Positions 1 through 6,971 of a DNA stretch of 64,000 nt are shown in pieces. Origin of the DNA: Marinomonas algicola (GTDB lineage: Bacteria; Pseudomonadota; Gammaproteobacteria; Pseudomonadales; Marinomonadaceae); the NCBI RefSeq assembly GCF_014805825.1, contig NZ_CP061941.1, positions 3,472,001-3,536,000 on the forward strand, read 5' to 3'. The first letter of the stretch is position 1; each line of letters opens with the position of its first letter. The position numbers and the translations under genes are program-made. The notes under the pieces were generated by a model. It did no database searches, was not told where the DNA came from, and worked only from the letters and a program-made list of their open reading frames with translations.

Positions 1-1288
1 CTTGATTTTTTAACGTTAGACGTAACCCATCTAACGTATTTACCGAGTGTAACTCAGCCGTCAATGACAAGTCTGTAATCGCTATTTTAGGCGCCGCTAC
101 CCACTTAGCCAAGACGGCACTCACTCTTTTTAAATCAATATTTTGCAGGCGATCGCTTGCGGTATAACGAGTAGAAAAAAGGTTAACCAGATGAGACAAA
201 GCCGTCTTTTCTAGGTGTGCTTTTGCCAACACAGCCAAAGCTGGCAAGATGGCATCTCGAGTAGGTAAAGCCGCCAAAGGGGTTCCCCCTAACCTCAACC
301 CATCACCACATAGAAAACCGCCATTCGCTTCATACCCGGCTATTCCTGTGGTTGTTTGAGCTAAGGTTTCCATACCCGCAATCACATAAGGCGAGCCGAT
401 GCGCGTCCTTTCTACCAGCTTAAAACCAACCGAATCAACAGCAGAATTGGCATTAATAGGTAATGCTACGGCCGTCGCCGCAACGGCTTTTGCACATAAA
501 ACACCCAACACATCGCCTTTTAACCAAATCCCTTTCTCATCCGATAATAAAGGCCGGTCACCATCACCGTCCGTCGAAAAAATAGCATCCAGTTGGTATT
601 CTTTTATCCAACCTAAGGCTTTTTCTTTATCGACATCCGAAACCGCCTCTGTATCAATAGGCACGAAAGTATCAGAACGGCCTAATGAAATAACCGTCGC
701 CCCAAGCGCTTCAAAAATAGCACGGTTAAGATCTCGTCCAGCCGCCGAATGCTCATAGACACCAATACGAAAACCAGAAAACAGCGTATTAGAAAACGCG
801 CCAGTATAACGTTGTAAATACCGCTCTTTTGCCTCAGGCCTTTCGTGCAATTCGGCTAAAGAAAACTCAGGTAAAGTCGCTTCATCCGCCATAATCGCCA
901 ATTCATCCGCTTTGGTAATTTCTCCATCAGGTCGATAAAACTTGATACCATTACGATCAAATGGAATATGGCTACCAGTAATCATAATCGCTGGTACGTC
1001 ATCGGCCATAGATTGCAAAGCCAAAGCCGGCGTGGGTAAGACCCCATAAAAATGCACGTCATAGCCTAAGGATTCAAGCGCTCCAGCACAGGCTTGCGCC
1101 ATAAATAAACTTGAAGGACGGCGATCCATCGCTAAAGCAACCCGTTTAAATTTATAATCGCCGGCCATGGCATGTATAAAAGCAACCGTAAACGCCGCAC
1201 AAACTTCTTTGGTAAATTGTGTATTTAAGCCTCTCGCACCACTGGTACCAAAGGCGATACCGCTTTCTTTAATCACATTTTTAATCAT
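1..1288 (-). CDS. manB: Phosphomannomutase (3' end outside window)
   Basis: This gene interconverts mannose-6-phosphate and mannose-1-phosphate in the cytoplasm, feeding the ManC enzymes of this locus. I translated it from the ATG at 1288; about 429 codons are open up to the window edge, so the C-terminal part is missing. The phosphoserine loop reads TGSHIPFDRNG with the catalytic serine near residue 106 (a GSHIP variant of the usual ASHNP), the metal loop DGDGDR lies near 240-245, and the sugar-binding loop appears as YEANGG near 319-324. It lies 24 bases downstream of the sulfotransferase-like gene on the same strand and is probably co-transcribed with it. The phosphohexomutase family is certain; specificity for mannose rather than glucose is inferred from the GDP-mannose genes nearby. 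Confidence 0.88.
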   Translation of the reverse strand, partial: MIKNVIKESGIAFGTSGARGLNTQFTKEVCAAFTVAFIHAMAGDYKFKRVALAMDRRPSSLFMAQACAGALESLGYDVHFYGVLPTPALALQSMADDVPAIMITGSHIPFDRNGIKFYRPDGEITKADELAIMADEATLPEFSLAELHERPEAKERYLQRYTGAFSNTLFSGFRIGVYEHSAAGRDLNRAIFEALGATVISLGRSDTFVPIDTEAVSDVDKEKALGWIKEYQLDAIFSTDGDGDRPLLSDEKGIWLKGDVLGVLCAKAVAATAVALPINANSAVDSVGFKLVERTRIGSPYVIAGMETLAQTTTGIAGYEANGGFLCGDGLRLGGTPLAALPTRDAILPALAVLAKAHLEKTALSHLVNLFSTRYTASDRLQNIDLKRVSAVLAKWVAAPKIAITDLSLTAELHSVNTLDGLRLTLKNQ

Positions 1289-1312
1289 GCTTCACTGCAC
1301 CTTTTGTCGCTT

Positions 1313-2878
1313 TTATTCATAATATACAGAGTAGAGACTCAGCTGACGAATCAGATAAATACAGGCATCTGAACCAGGATCTAAACGTATGCGGCCGGTA
1401 AATTCCGGGTCATCAATTACAAAAGATAATGACTGCTCACCTTCAAGCACATCAATATTGAGCATTTTTTCAGGTGAAAATATCGGATATTGAGTGGTTG
1501 TGTAATAGAGCTGTACACAACCCGAAACAGGCACTTGTATCGACAACCAAACCCAACACGCCGTGTTAGACGAATTCCCATCCATTGCAATCAATTCAAA
1601 AAAAGGATCATTGCCGATCGATTCAACGACTAGCCCGCCTCCCAACGAAGAACGACTGCCAATATCTTCACTCCAATCCTTTACCGAAAACGGATAAGTA
1701 TTCCCATCAAGCGTTAATGTAGGAGTCAAAAACACCCTTAATAACCCACATAATTGCAACTCCAAATCGGTCAATTTACCGACACTTAATGATCGCAACC
1801 ACTCAATCGCCAGTGCATTACGCACAACGCGCTGCACCTTAGAAGCATTATCAATCAATGCCCACTCAGACTTTAAAAATGATTCTAATATAAGCAACAA
1901 GACTTGAGGGTTCTGTTGCCACAAAAAAGTCAGTATCTTCTTAATAGCCATCGTACAAAGCGCTTGATCTGCGTCTCCCATTCCGTTGGATGTCGAACGA
2001 ATCGCATGCTGACCAATTGCGGGAGGTTCTGTCGTCCAAAACGTTTTCCAGAAACGTTCAAAAGCGACTCCGTAGCTCTGTTGTATTTTATGGATGCGCT
2101 CTTCATTCAATACCAAACCCGAGCTTGAATATTCAACAGAATATTGGGCTAATAAAGCGTTTATTTGATACTTAAAGCCATCCGATGTAGGAAGAGCACT
2201 AAAAGAATTCAACAAAGCACGGAAAGCAAATGCATCTGGGCTTAAGGAAGGGTTTACCACTTTATTTGGTCGTGTCAGTTGGCTTAAATCGACCGTGACA
2301 CCAATGAGCTGTAAAAAATCAGCATAAATGCCTTCGCCCCCAAATTGCGTTTTGTCATACCAACGAACAGACAAGTTTCCTGATTCGACAAACTGAGCCG
2401 CGTGTGACAGAACATCCAGATAATAACAGTCCTCAATAATGTGAGCTAAATTCTCATCATTGACGAGAAAACCATGATTTTTCACCGCTTGATTTAACGA
2501 GCTGTCCACTAATTGCACCAGATCACGGGCATAACAAATAACTAAAAAATCATAGCCAGTAAAAAATTCAAAAAAACCTTGGGGATCTTGCTTAAAAGTA
2601 TAAAACAAGGACTCTGAAGAAATCACGACGGTTGTTTCGTTCAATGCACTAATTGCCTGATCGAAGGCACGTCTGTCTTGGCTAGACATCCATTTCAATA
2701 ACAGTTCCGCATTACCACCAGAAGTTTGGTAGGATTGAGTAAAACCGTCATACCAAGGAAAAACAATGCCTTTACTCTTAAAGTACGCCTCATTGAGAGC
2801 AAACAAAGCCTGAATGGCACTGCTCCCTGTTTTAGGCATACCAATGTGAATGATTAACTTTTTAGACGGCAACCCCAT
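1313..2878 (-). CDS. Sulfotransferase-like protein, 521 aa
   Basis: The N-terminus reads LIIHIGMPKTGSSAIQ (residues 8-23), a P-loop-like motif of the kind that binds the 5'-phosphosulfate of PAPS in sulfotransferases. Residues up to about 280 resemble this fold, with SSESLF and YARDLVQLVDSSLNQ segments where the 3'-phosphate-binding Arg and Ser normally occur. The remaining 240 residues are not recognised and may bind polysaccharide. No signal peptide or membrane segment is seen, so it is probably cytoplasmic and would act on glycan before export. It is first in a two-gene unit with manB. PAPS would come from CysD and CysN/C about 10 kb away. The superfamily is fairly sure; the acceptor is unknown. 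Confidence 0.72.
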   Translation of the reverse strand: MGLPSKKLIIHIGMPKTGSSAIQALFALNEAYFKSKGIVFPWYDGFTQSYQTSGGNAELLLKWMSSQDRRAFDQAISALNETTVVISSESLFYTFKQDPQGFFEFFTGYDFLVICYARDLVQLVDSSLNQAVKNHGFLVNDENLAHIIEDCYYLDVLSHAAQFVESGNLSVRWYDKTQFGGEGIYADFLQLIGVTVDLSQLTRPNKVVNPSLSPDAFAFRALLNSFSALPTSDGFKYQINALLAQYSVEYSSSGLVLNEERIHKIQQSYGVAFERFWKTFWTTEPPAIGQHAIRSTSNGMGDADQALCTMAIKKILTFLWQQNPQVLLLILESFLKSEWALIDNASKVQRVVRNALAIEWLRSLSVGKLTDLELQLCGLLRVFLTPTLTLDGNTYPFSVKDWSEDIGSRSSLGGGLVVESIGNDPFFELIAMDGNSSNTACWVWLSIQVPVSGCVQLYYTTTQYPIFSPEKMLNIDVLEGEQSLSFVIDDPEFTGRIRLDPGSDACIYLIRQLSLYSVYYE

Positions 2879-3011
2879 TCGAATACAACCTATTCCTTGA
2901 ATTTATCATTATACTATTACGCTATAGCACTGAGAAAAAGCGTAAACCTAACAAAGTAATGCTATTCGCTCACCGACACCCTAACGGATTACACATTTAA
3001 AAGACAACGAC

Positions 3012-4127
3012 ATGACCACACCACAGATTACTCAATACCAAGCAGGCCATCACCATATTTATATAGAAGAAATAGACGACTACTCACCCTTTCTCGTCGT
3101 TTTTGCGCCAATGGATCGTCTAATCGCCAAAACAAATACCTTATGGGGCGTTGAGTTTATCAAAAAATCCGCTTTGAAGTGCAACCTTATCGCCATCGGA
3201 GCGATCGACGAAGAGACTTGGTACCGCTGTCCTATACTACATCAAGCACTCAAAGAAATAGGTGGACGCATAAAACACCGAACCGTCATTGGTTATGGGT
3301 GGTGCATGGGTGGGTATGCCGTGTCCGCTTTTTCAGACATACTTCACATGAACGCGATGCTATTAATCAACCCTATTTCGACACTTAATGACGCGCTTGC
3401 CCCTTTTGAAACCACCCCAGCCTACCAAAAATACAAACAACTTGACTGGCACGGAGACTTTCACGATGGTGCAGACAACAATACACCAGGCTATGTTATT
3501 TACGACCGGTTAAGCCAAAAAGACAAGCGACACGCCAATCGTTACCCCCACTTAAAAAAGCTCAATTTCACAGGATGTGGGCACGATATTGTGCCGTTAA
3601 TACAGGCCGACATGATACGTTTCTCCCTTGCTTCATTAATCAAGCACGGCCAGATAAACGAACACATTTTCAACCGCAAGGCACGTAACCGCCGAAAAAT
3701 ACAGGCGTGCTATATTCACTTGCTTACCTACGCCACACAGAAAAATAAAACCAAAGCCATAGAGATCATTGAAAAACACCGTCAATATCTAAACGACCCC
3801 ACCGCGGTATGGGGGCATTTAGACAGTGTTGATAACGGCATGATTAGCGGCTGGTGTATGCATAAAGACATTCCTTGTAGCAGCCTTAATATCACCATTG
3901 AAATGGATGGCGACATAGTTCATACAATGACCGCAAACGACTATCGACAAGATTTAAAAGACAACAATATGGGTAATGGTTTTCACGGTTTTCATTGGAA
4001 AATACCTTTAACGTTTCAAGACAAGAAACAACACATGGTGGTTATTTATGTTGAAACAAAGGGCCATAGAGTCCCCTTAATAGGGTGCCCTAAACTCTTT
4101 ACTCAAGGTGCTGAATGCCACGAATAA
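3012..4127 (+). CDS. Alpha/beta-hydrolase-like protein with C-terminal GW-type accessory domain
   Basis: This 371-residue protein has an N-terminal region (about 1-215) resembling an alpha/beta hydrolase. The nucleophile elbow is GWCMGG at 96-101, with Cys98 in place of the usual Ser, and a possible catalytic His is in GCGHD at 188-192. Residues about 268-350 form a separate domain beginning WGHLDSVDNGMISGWCM; the same kind of domain occurs in two glycosyltransferases here (32461-35232 and 36103-38727). It is divergent from the sulfotransferase-like gene, with 133 bases between them. It may be an esterase or acyltransferase acting on the surface glycan, or a non-catalytic binding protein. The ATG at 3012 was kept because the protein begins compactly, although no strong ribosome site is visible. 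Confidence 0.65.
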   Translation: MTTPQITQYQAGHHHIYIEEIDDYSPFLVVFAPMDRLIAKTNTLWGVEFIKKSALKCNLIAIGAIDEETWYRCPILHQALKEIGGRIKHRTVIGYGWCMGGYAVSAFSDILHMNAMLLINPISTLNDALAPFETTPAYQKYKQLDWHGDFHDGADNNTPGYVIYDRLSQKDKRHANRYPHLKKLNFTGCGHDIVPLIQADMIRFSLASLIKHGQINEHIFNRKARNRRKIQACYIHLLTYATQKNKTKAIEIIEKHRQYLNDPTAVWGHLDSVDNGMISGWCMHKDIPCSSLNITIEMDGDIVHTMTANDYRQDLKDNNMGNGFHGFHWKIPLTFQDKKQHMVVIYVETKGHRVPLIGCPKLFTQGAECHE

Positions 4128-4195
4128 TCACAAAATAAAAAAATGCCCTACTGTAATTTTTTATTATAAGAACTTACAGTCGAACTAGAAACATT

Positions 4196-4248
4196 GAGAT
4201 TTAGTCCGACAAGAGATTGATATTATCGGCAATTGTTGCAGCCTGTAG
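4196..4248. repeat. Degenerate REP-like repeat, left flank of the IS110 element
   Basis: The stretch ends in AATTGTTGCAGCCTGTAG and matches one half of the interspersed repeat found at 6723-6922, 8467-9083 and elsewhere. The other half resumes at 6723 with AGGTCGCGGCTTTAGCC, so the IS110 element lies within a repeat copy. Confidence 0.75.
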
Positions 4249-4275
4249 ATACCATCTCTCCCAACTACCCGCAAC

Positions 4276-5256
4276 TTAATTTTTTAGCTGTGGGTAGTAT
4301 TCATTTTGATGATGAATAACACCAAAACAAATTTGTACAAGCTTTCGCATAGCGGCACCTAAAGCCTGCATTTTAGTCTTTCCATTTGCCAATAATCGTT
4401 CATATTGGCTTTTAATATCTGGGTTGTGTCTTATGGCAACAATGGCTGCCATATAAAGTTTTGCTCTGACTTTTGCGGGGCCTCTTTTACTTAATCTGCT
4501 TCGACCTTTCCATATACCTGACTCTTGAATTTTAGGAATAAGACCAAGAAAAGCCGACACTTGCCCAGCAGATTTAAATCGATCACTATGAATAATGCTG
4601 ACCATTATGCGTGATAACACAGGTCCAATTGCTGGTATGCTACAAAGTAGTTCTTGGTTCTTTTTTAGATGAGGATGGCGATTAATGTGATCGTCAATAT
4701 CCTGCTCTAGCCTTAATTTTTCATCTTTTAAATGCTTCATCATTAAGCCTAGAGACTCAATAATACGTTCAGATTCCAGGCTAACCTGAGCTTTCTCTAA
4801 GCGATTGAACTCTCTTTGATAATCCATTTCAAGTGCTTGTAGGCGAGAAATTAAAGATCTTAACTCTTTGATTTCTAATGGTTCAGGTTTCCATGCGTCA
4901 GGATTCATTGCCTGCCCAAATAAGGCTAGAGCCAAACTGTCTTTAGCATCTGTTTTATGTTGATGGCCTAAGCTCTTTGCAAACTCCTTCGCTCTAGCTG
5001 GGTTTACTATGCAAACGATAAAGCCTTGTTGGTGAAGTGAATACGCAACGGCTTCGTGATAAACACCTGTCGCTTCTAATACGACTCTTATATCAGACGC
5101 ATCTGCCTGAATTTGGTCTAATAGCCAACGCCCTAAACGCTGATGCTCATCAGGCGTATTTTTAAATACCTTTGTTTTCACTTTATTGAGTTGAGGGTCT
5201 TTTAGCCACAAGCAATCTAATTTATGTTTACTGATATCTATTCCAATATTATTCAT
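4276..5256 (-). CDS. IS110-family transposase (DEDD recombinase)
   Basis: This 326-residue enzyme is an RNA-guided DEDD recombinase of the IS110 family. The RuvC-like N-terminal domain shows GIDISKHKLD with Asp7, VLEATGVYHE with Glu61, and KTDAKDSLALA with Asp103 and Asp106. A coiled-coil-like linker (about 125-190) follows. The C-terminal Tnp_20 domain includes CSIPAIGPVLSR and GRSRLSKRGPAKVRAKLYMAA, which carries the conserved serine region. The length is typical and the frame is intact. The start ATG at 5256 gives the standard MNNIGIDIS beginning. The protein looks functional, but its guide RNA region is split by an IS3 insertion, so the element is probably not mobile at present. Confidence 0.93.
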   Translation of the reverse strand: MNNIGIDISKHKLDCLWLKDPQLNKVKTKVFKNTPDEHQRLGRWLLDQIQADASDIRVVLEATGVYHEAVAYSLHQQGFIVCIVNPARAKEFAKSLGHQHKTDAKDSLALALFGQAMNPDAWKPEPLEIKELRSLISRLQALEMDYQREFNRLEKAQVSLESERIIESLGLMMKHLKDEKLRLEQDIDDHINRHPHLKKNQELLCSIPAIGPVLSRIMVSIIHSDRFKSAGQVSAFLGLIPKIQESGIWKGRSRLSKRGPAKVRAKLYMAAIVAIRHNPDIKSQYERLLANGKTKMQALGAAMRKLVQICFGVIHHQNEYYPQLKN

Positions 5257-5259
5257 CTT

Positions 5260-5359
5260 TTATTACCCTTGTTCATGCGGCGTCACTAATCAATAGGCAC
5301 CTGGATACCATTCAATATAACAAGATGAAGAACCCGGGAGTGCTCTTCCCCCGTTTTAG
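5260..5359 (-). ncRNA. Bridge RNA 3' half: donor-binding loop
   Basis: On the transposase strand this segment carries ATGGTATCC (plus-strand 5303-5311), which matches the element's own right end ATGGTATCT at eight bases and would be the left donor guide. It also carries ACAAG (5268-5272), complementary to the core plus left-end start CTTGT, a candidate right donor guide. A GGTG/CGCC pairing between the two could close the loop. The assignment rests on matching the element's tips by eye. The donor guides are weaker than the target guides in the other half. Confidence 0.55.
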
Positions 5360-5392
5360 TAGACACCTCCTCACTACATTGAGGAGGCTTAA

Positions 5393-5767
5393 ATGCCCAA
5401 GTATACCCAACCTAGAAAAACATGGTTTTACCCTGTTAGTTTCAAAATCAAAGCAGTAGAACTAAGCTTACGAGACGATATCATGTCAAAGGAGGTTGCT
5501 GAGGCGCTTGATATTCACCCGTTAATGCTTAGTCGTTGGAGAAAAGAATACCGAGATGGTAAGTTTTTAACGACGTCGCGCTATCAAGACCGCAATGAAA
5601 TCATGAGTAAAGTCCCTACCAAAAAAGAGTTGGATAGTATCCAAAAGCTTAAAAAAGAAAATGAGCGCCTTAAGCAGGAGAACGATCTTCTAAAAAAGTG
5701 GCAACGGTATCTGGCGGAAGTACATCAGAGCGATTTGGATTCATCCAAAAGTTCGGGCAAGCCTTAG
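5393..5767 (+). CDS. IS3-family transposase OrfA
   Basis: This 124-residue protein binds the element's ends. It has a helix-turn-helix (about 15-50, with FKIKAVELSL and LDIHPLMLSRWRKEY) and a leucine-zipper coiled coil (about 80-105, with KLKKENERLKQENDLLKK). Near its end the message carries the heptamer AAAAAAG at 5692-5698, in the reading phase A-AAA-AAG that promotes -1 slippage. This lets ribosomes enter orfB and make the OrfAB transposase. A GAGG ribosome site lies just ahead of the ATG at 5393. Confidence 0.92.
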   Translation: MPKYTQPRKTWFYPVSFKIKAVELSLRDDIMSKEVAEALDIHPLMLSRWRKEYRDGKFLTTSRYQDRNEIMSKVPTKKELDSIQKLKKENERLKQENDLLKKWQRYLAEVHQSDLDSSKSSGKP

Positions 5768-6585
5768 GCGTCAAATACCTATGTTCATGGCTTAATGTTT
5801 CACGCAGTGGTTATTATGCTTGGTTAAAACGACCAATATCAGCACATGAGATATCTGATACAGAGCTACTGTCTAAAATTCAGAGAGTATTTAATGCTAA
5901 CCATCAAACCTATGGTAGCCCCAGAGTGTTTCATGCGCTTAAACGGCAAGGCATTTGTACGAGTAGAAAACGCGTTGCTCGATTAATGCGAGAAAGCGGC
6001 TTGAGAGCGAGAGCATTAAAGACATATAGCAAACCTGCGAAAGTAAAGTTCTTCTACAAAGAAATAGAGAATAAACGTAAAAATGAAGACAAACCAACCA
6101 CCATAAATCAACAATGGTCAGGGGATGTGACTTACTTAAAAGTTGGGGTTAAGTGGCATTATTTGGCGGTTGTTATCGACTTGTACTCGCGTCGAATTAT
6201 CGGCTGGGCGTTTGGTAAAAATAAGACAACGGAACTCACTCTCAAAGCGCTTAGACTTGCCATCAAGAAAAGGCAACCAACAGACTCAGTGCTATTTCAT
6301 ACTGACAGAGGAGCAGAGTACCGTGCGCATGTGGTTCAAGCATTTTTGTCTAGGCATAACATTAAAGCAAGTATGAATAGACCTGGATGTTGTACTGACA
6401 ACGCAGAAGTAGAGTCGTTTTTCCATTCACTTAAAGCAGATTTAATACGAGGTAATAAGTTCGAAACGAGTCATAAATTATATTCCAAATTAAAGACTTA
6501 TCTAAATTATTTTTACAATAGACAGAGATTACATTCGAGTTTAGGATATAAAACGCCAGCTGAATTTGAATTAGCAAAAAATTGA
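5698..6585 (+). CDS. IS3-family transposase OrfB (DDE integrase domain)
   Basis: This is the catalytic part of the IS3 transposase, 295 codons in the -1 frame relative to orfA. It includes an HTH_21-like segment (about 55-110, with QTYGSPRVFHAL). The integrase core has Asp143 (WSGDVTYLK), Asp203 (FHTDRGAEY) and Glu239 (DNAEVESFFHSLK), the DD(35)E spacing of this family. It ends with the usual FYNRQRLHSSLGYKTPAEFE. The GTG at 5698 is only the first possible start. The active product is most likely the OrfAB fusion made by slippage at 5692-5698. All catalytic residues are present and the frame is intact. Confidence 0.93.
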   Translation: MATVSGGSTSERFGFIQKFGQALGVKYLCSWLNVSRSGYYAWLKRPISAHEISDTELLSKIQRVFNANHQTYGSPRVFHALKRQGICTSRKRVARLMRESGLRARALKTYSKPAKVKFFYKEIENKRKNEDKPTTINQQWSGDVTYLKVGVKWHYLAVVIDLYSRRIIGWAFGKNKTTELTLKALRLAIKKRQPTDSVLFHTDRGAEYRAHVVQAFLSRHNIKASMNRPGCCTDNAEVESFFHSLKADLIRGNKFETSHKLYSKLKTYLNYFYNRQRLHSSLGYKTPAEFELAKN

Positions 6586-6602
6586 AACGTGGACGGTGTC
6601 CA

Positions 6603-6711
6603 TTTTATCGGGTGAAGATCAGAGCGTAATCTACAGGACAGCATTTAGTGCTAAGGTCGCGCACGGCTTCACCGGATTCTTAGAGCCTCTATTAGCTAAA
6701 CAGAAACTCTA
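6603..6711 (-). ncRNA. Bridge RNA 5' half: leader hairpin and target-binding loop
   Basis: On the plus strand the order is GGTGAAG (6611-6617), CTACAGG (6631-6637), AGCA/TGCT hairpin (6640-6652), AGGTCGCG (6654-6661), CTTCACC (6667-6673). The outer pair closes a stem and the inner pair a terminal hairpin. AGGTCGCG is identical to the host target from the AG core rightward, and CTACAGG is the reverse complement of the target CCTGTAG up to the core. This is the two-guide layout of an IS110 target-binding loop. A further TAGAG/CTCTA stem (6681-6685 with 6707-6711) would be the 5' hairpin. The guides and pairings were read by eye; transcription is inferred from the family. Confidence 0.7.
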
Positions 6712-6722
6712 GGAGAGATACA

Positions 6723-6922
6723 AGGTCGCGGCTTTAGCCCGACAACAAGGTGATATCCTTGACAGTTGTTGCGGCCTGTAGGTCGCGGCTTTAGCCCGAC
6801 AACAAGGTGATATCCTTGACAGTTGTTGCGCTAAAGCACAACCTACTTTTCGCTTTTTTATACCCCGACAACGAGGTGATATCCTTGACGATTGTTGCGC
6901 TAAAGCACAACCTACTTTTCAT
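6723..6922. repeat. REP-like interspersed repeat array, right of the IS110 element
   Basis: Several copies of an imperfect inverted unit occur here. One arm reads GTAGGTCGCGGCTTTAGCC and the opposite arm TTGCGCTAAAGCACAACC, with a spacer containing GATATCCTTGACA. The 6586-6971 gap between the IS3 orfB and the nuclease gene holds the IS110 left end and this array; I see no gene. Confidence 0.85.
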
Positions 6923-6971
6923 TTGCTTTACCCCTACAATCCGCGTATTTAACTCAAATATTGTCAGCCTA

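Larger units (their letters stand above)
5359..6602 (+). mobile_element. IS3-family element nested in the IS110 left end
   Basis: The ends carry inverted repeats with the core TAGACACC (5360-5367) and, at the right end, GGTGTCCA (6595-6602), which reads TGGACACC on the other strand. A five-base direct repeat TTTTA flanks it (5354-5358 and 6603-6607) if the left edge is placed at 5359. Inside are orfA and orfB with a slippery frameshift signal. The element is complete and looks recent. Removing it plus one TTTTA rejoins the IS110 bridge-RNA region. The exact left edge is uncertain by one base. Confidence 0.85.
4249..6724 (-). mobile_element. IS110-family element (IS110 subgroup) carrying a nested IS3-family element
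   Basis: Joining 4248 to 6725 rebuilds an uninterrupted host repeat, GCCTGT-AG-GTCGCGG. The dinucleotide AG (CT on the transposase strand) is present at both edges (4247-4248 and 6723-6724), as expected for IS110 recombination at a CT core. The tips share an 8-base inverted match, ATCTCTCC near 4253-4260 and GGAGAGAT near 6712-6719. Without the nested IS3 element and its 5-base duplication it would be about 1.23 kb, normal for the family. The non-coding DNA is almost all upstream of the transposase (about 225 bases), with only 27 bases downstream. That is the IS110-subgroup layout, with the guide RNA in the left end, rather than the IS1111 layout. Confidence 0.85.

Noticed and set aside
4276..6585. 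A single composite transposon made of the two insertion sequences
   Set aside because: The IS3 element is nested within the IS110 left end, not side by side, and no cargo gene lies between them.
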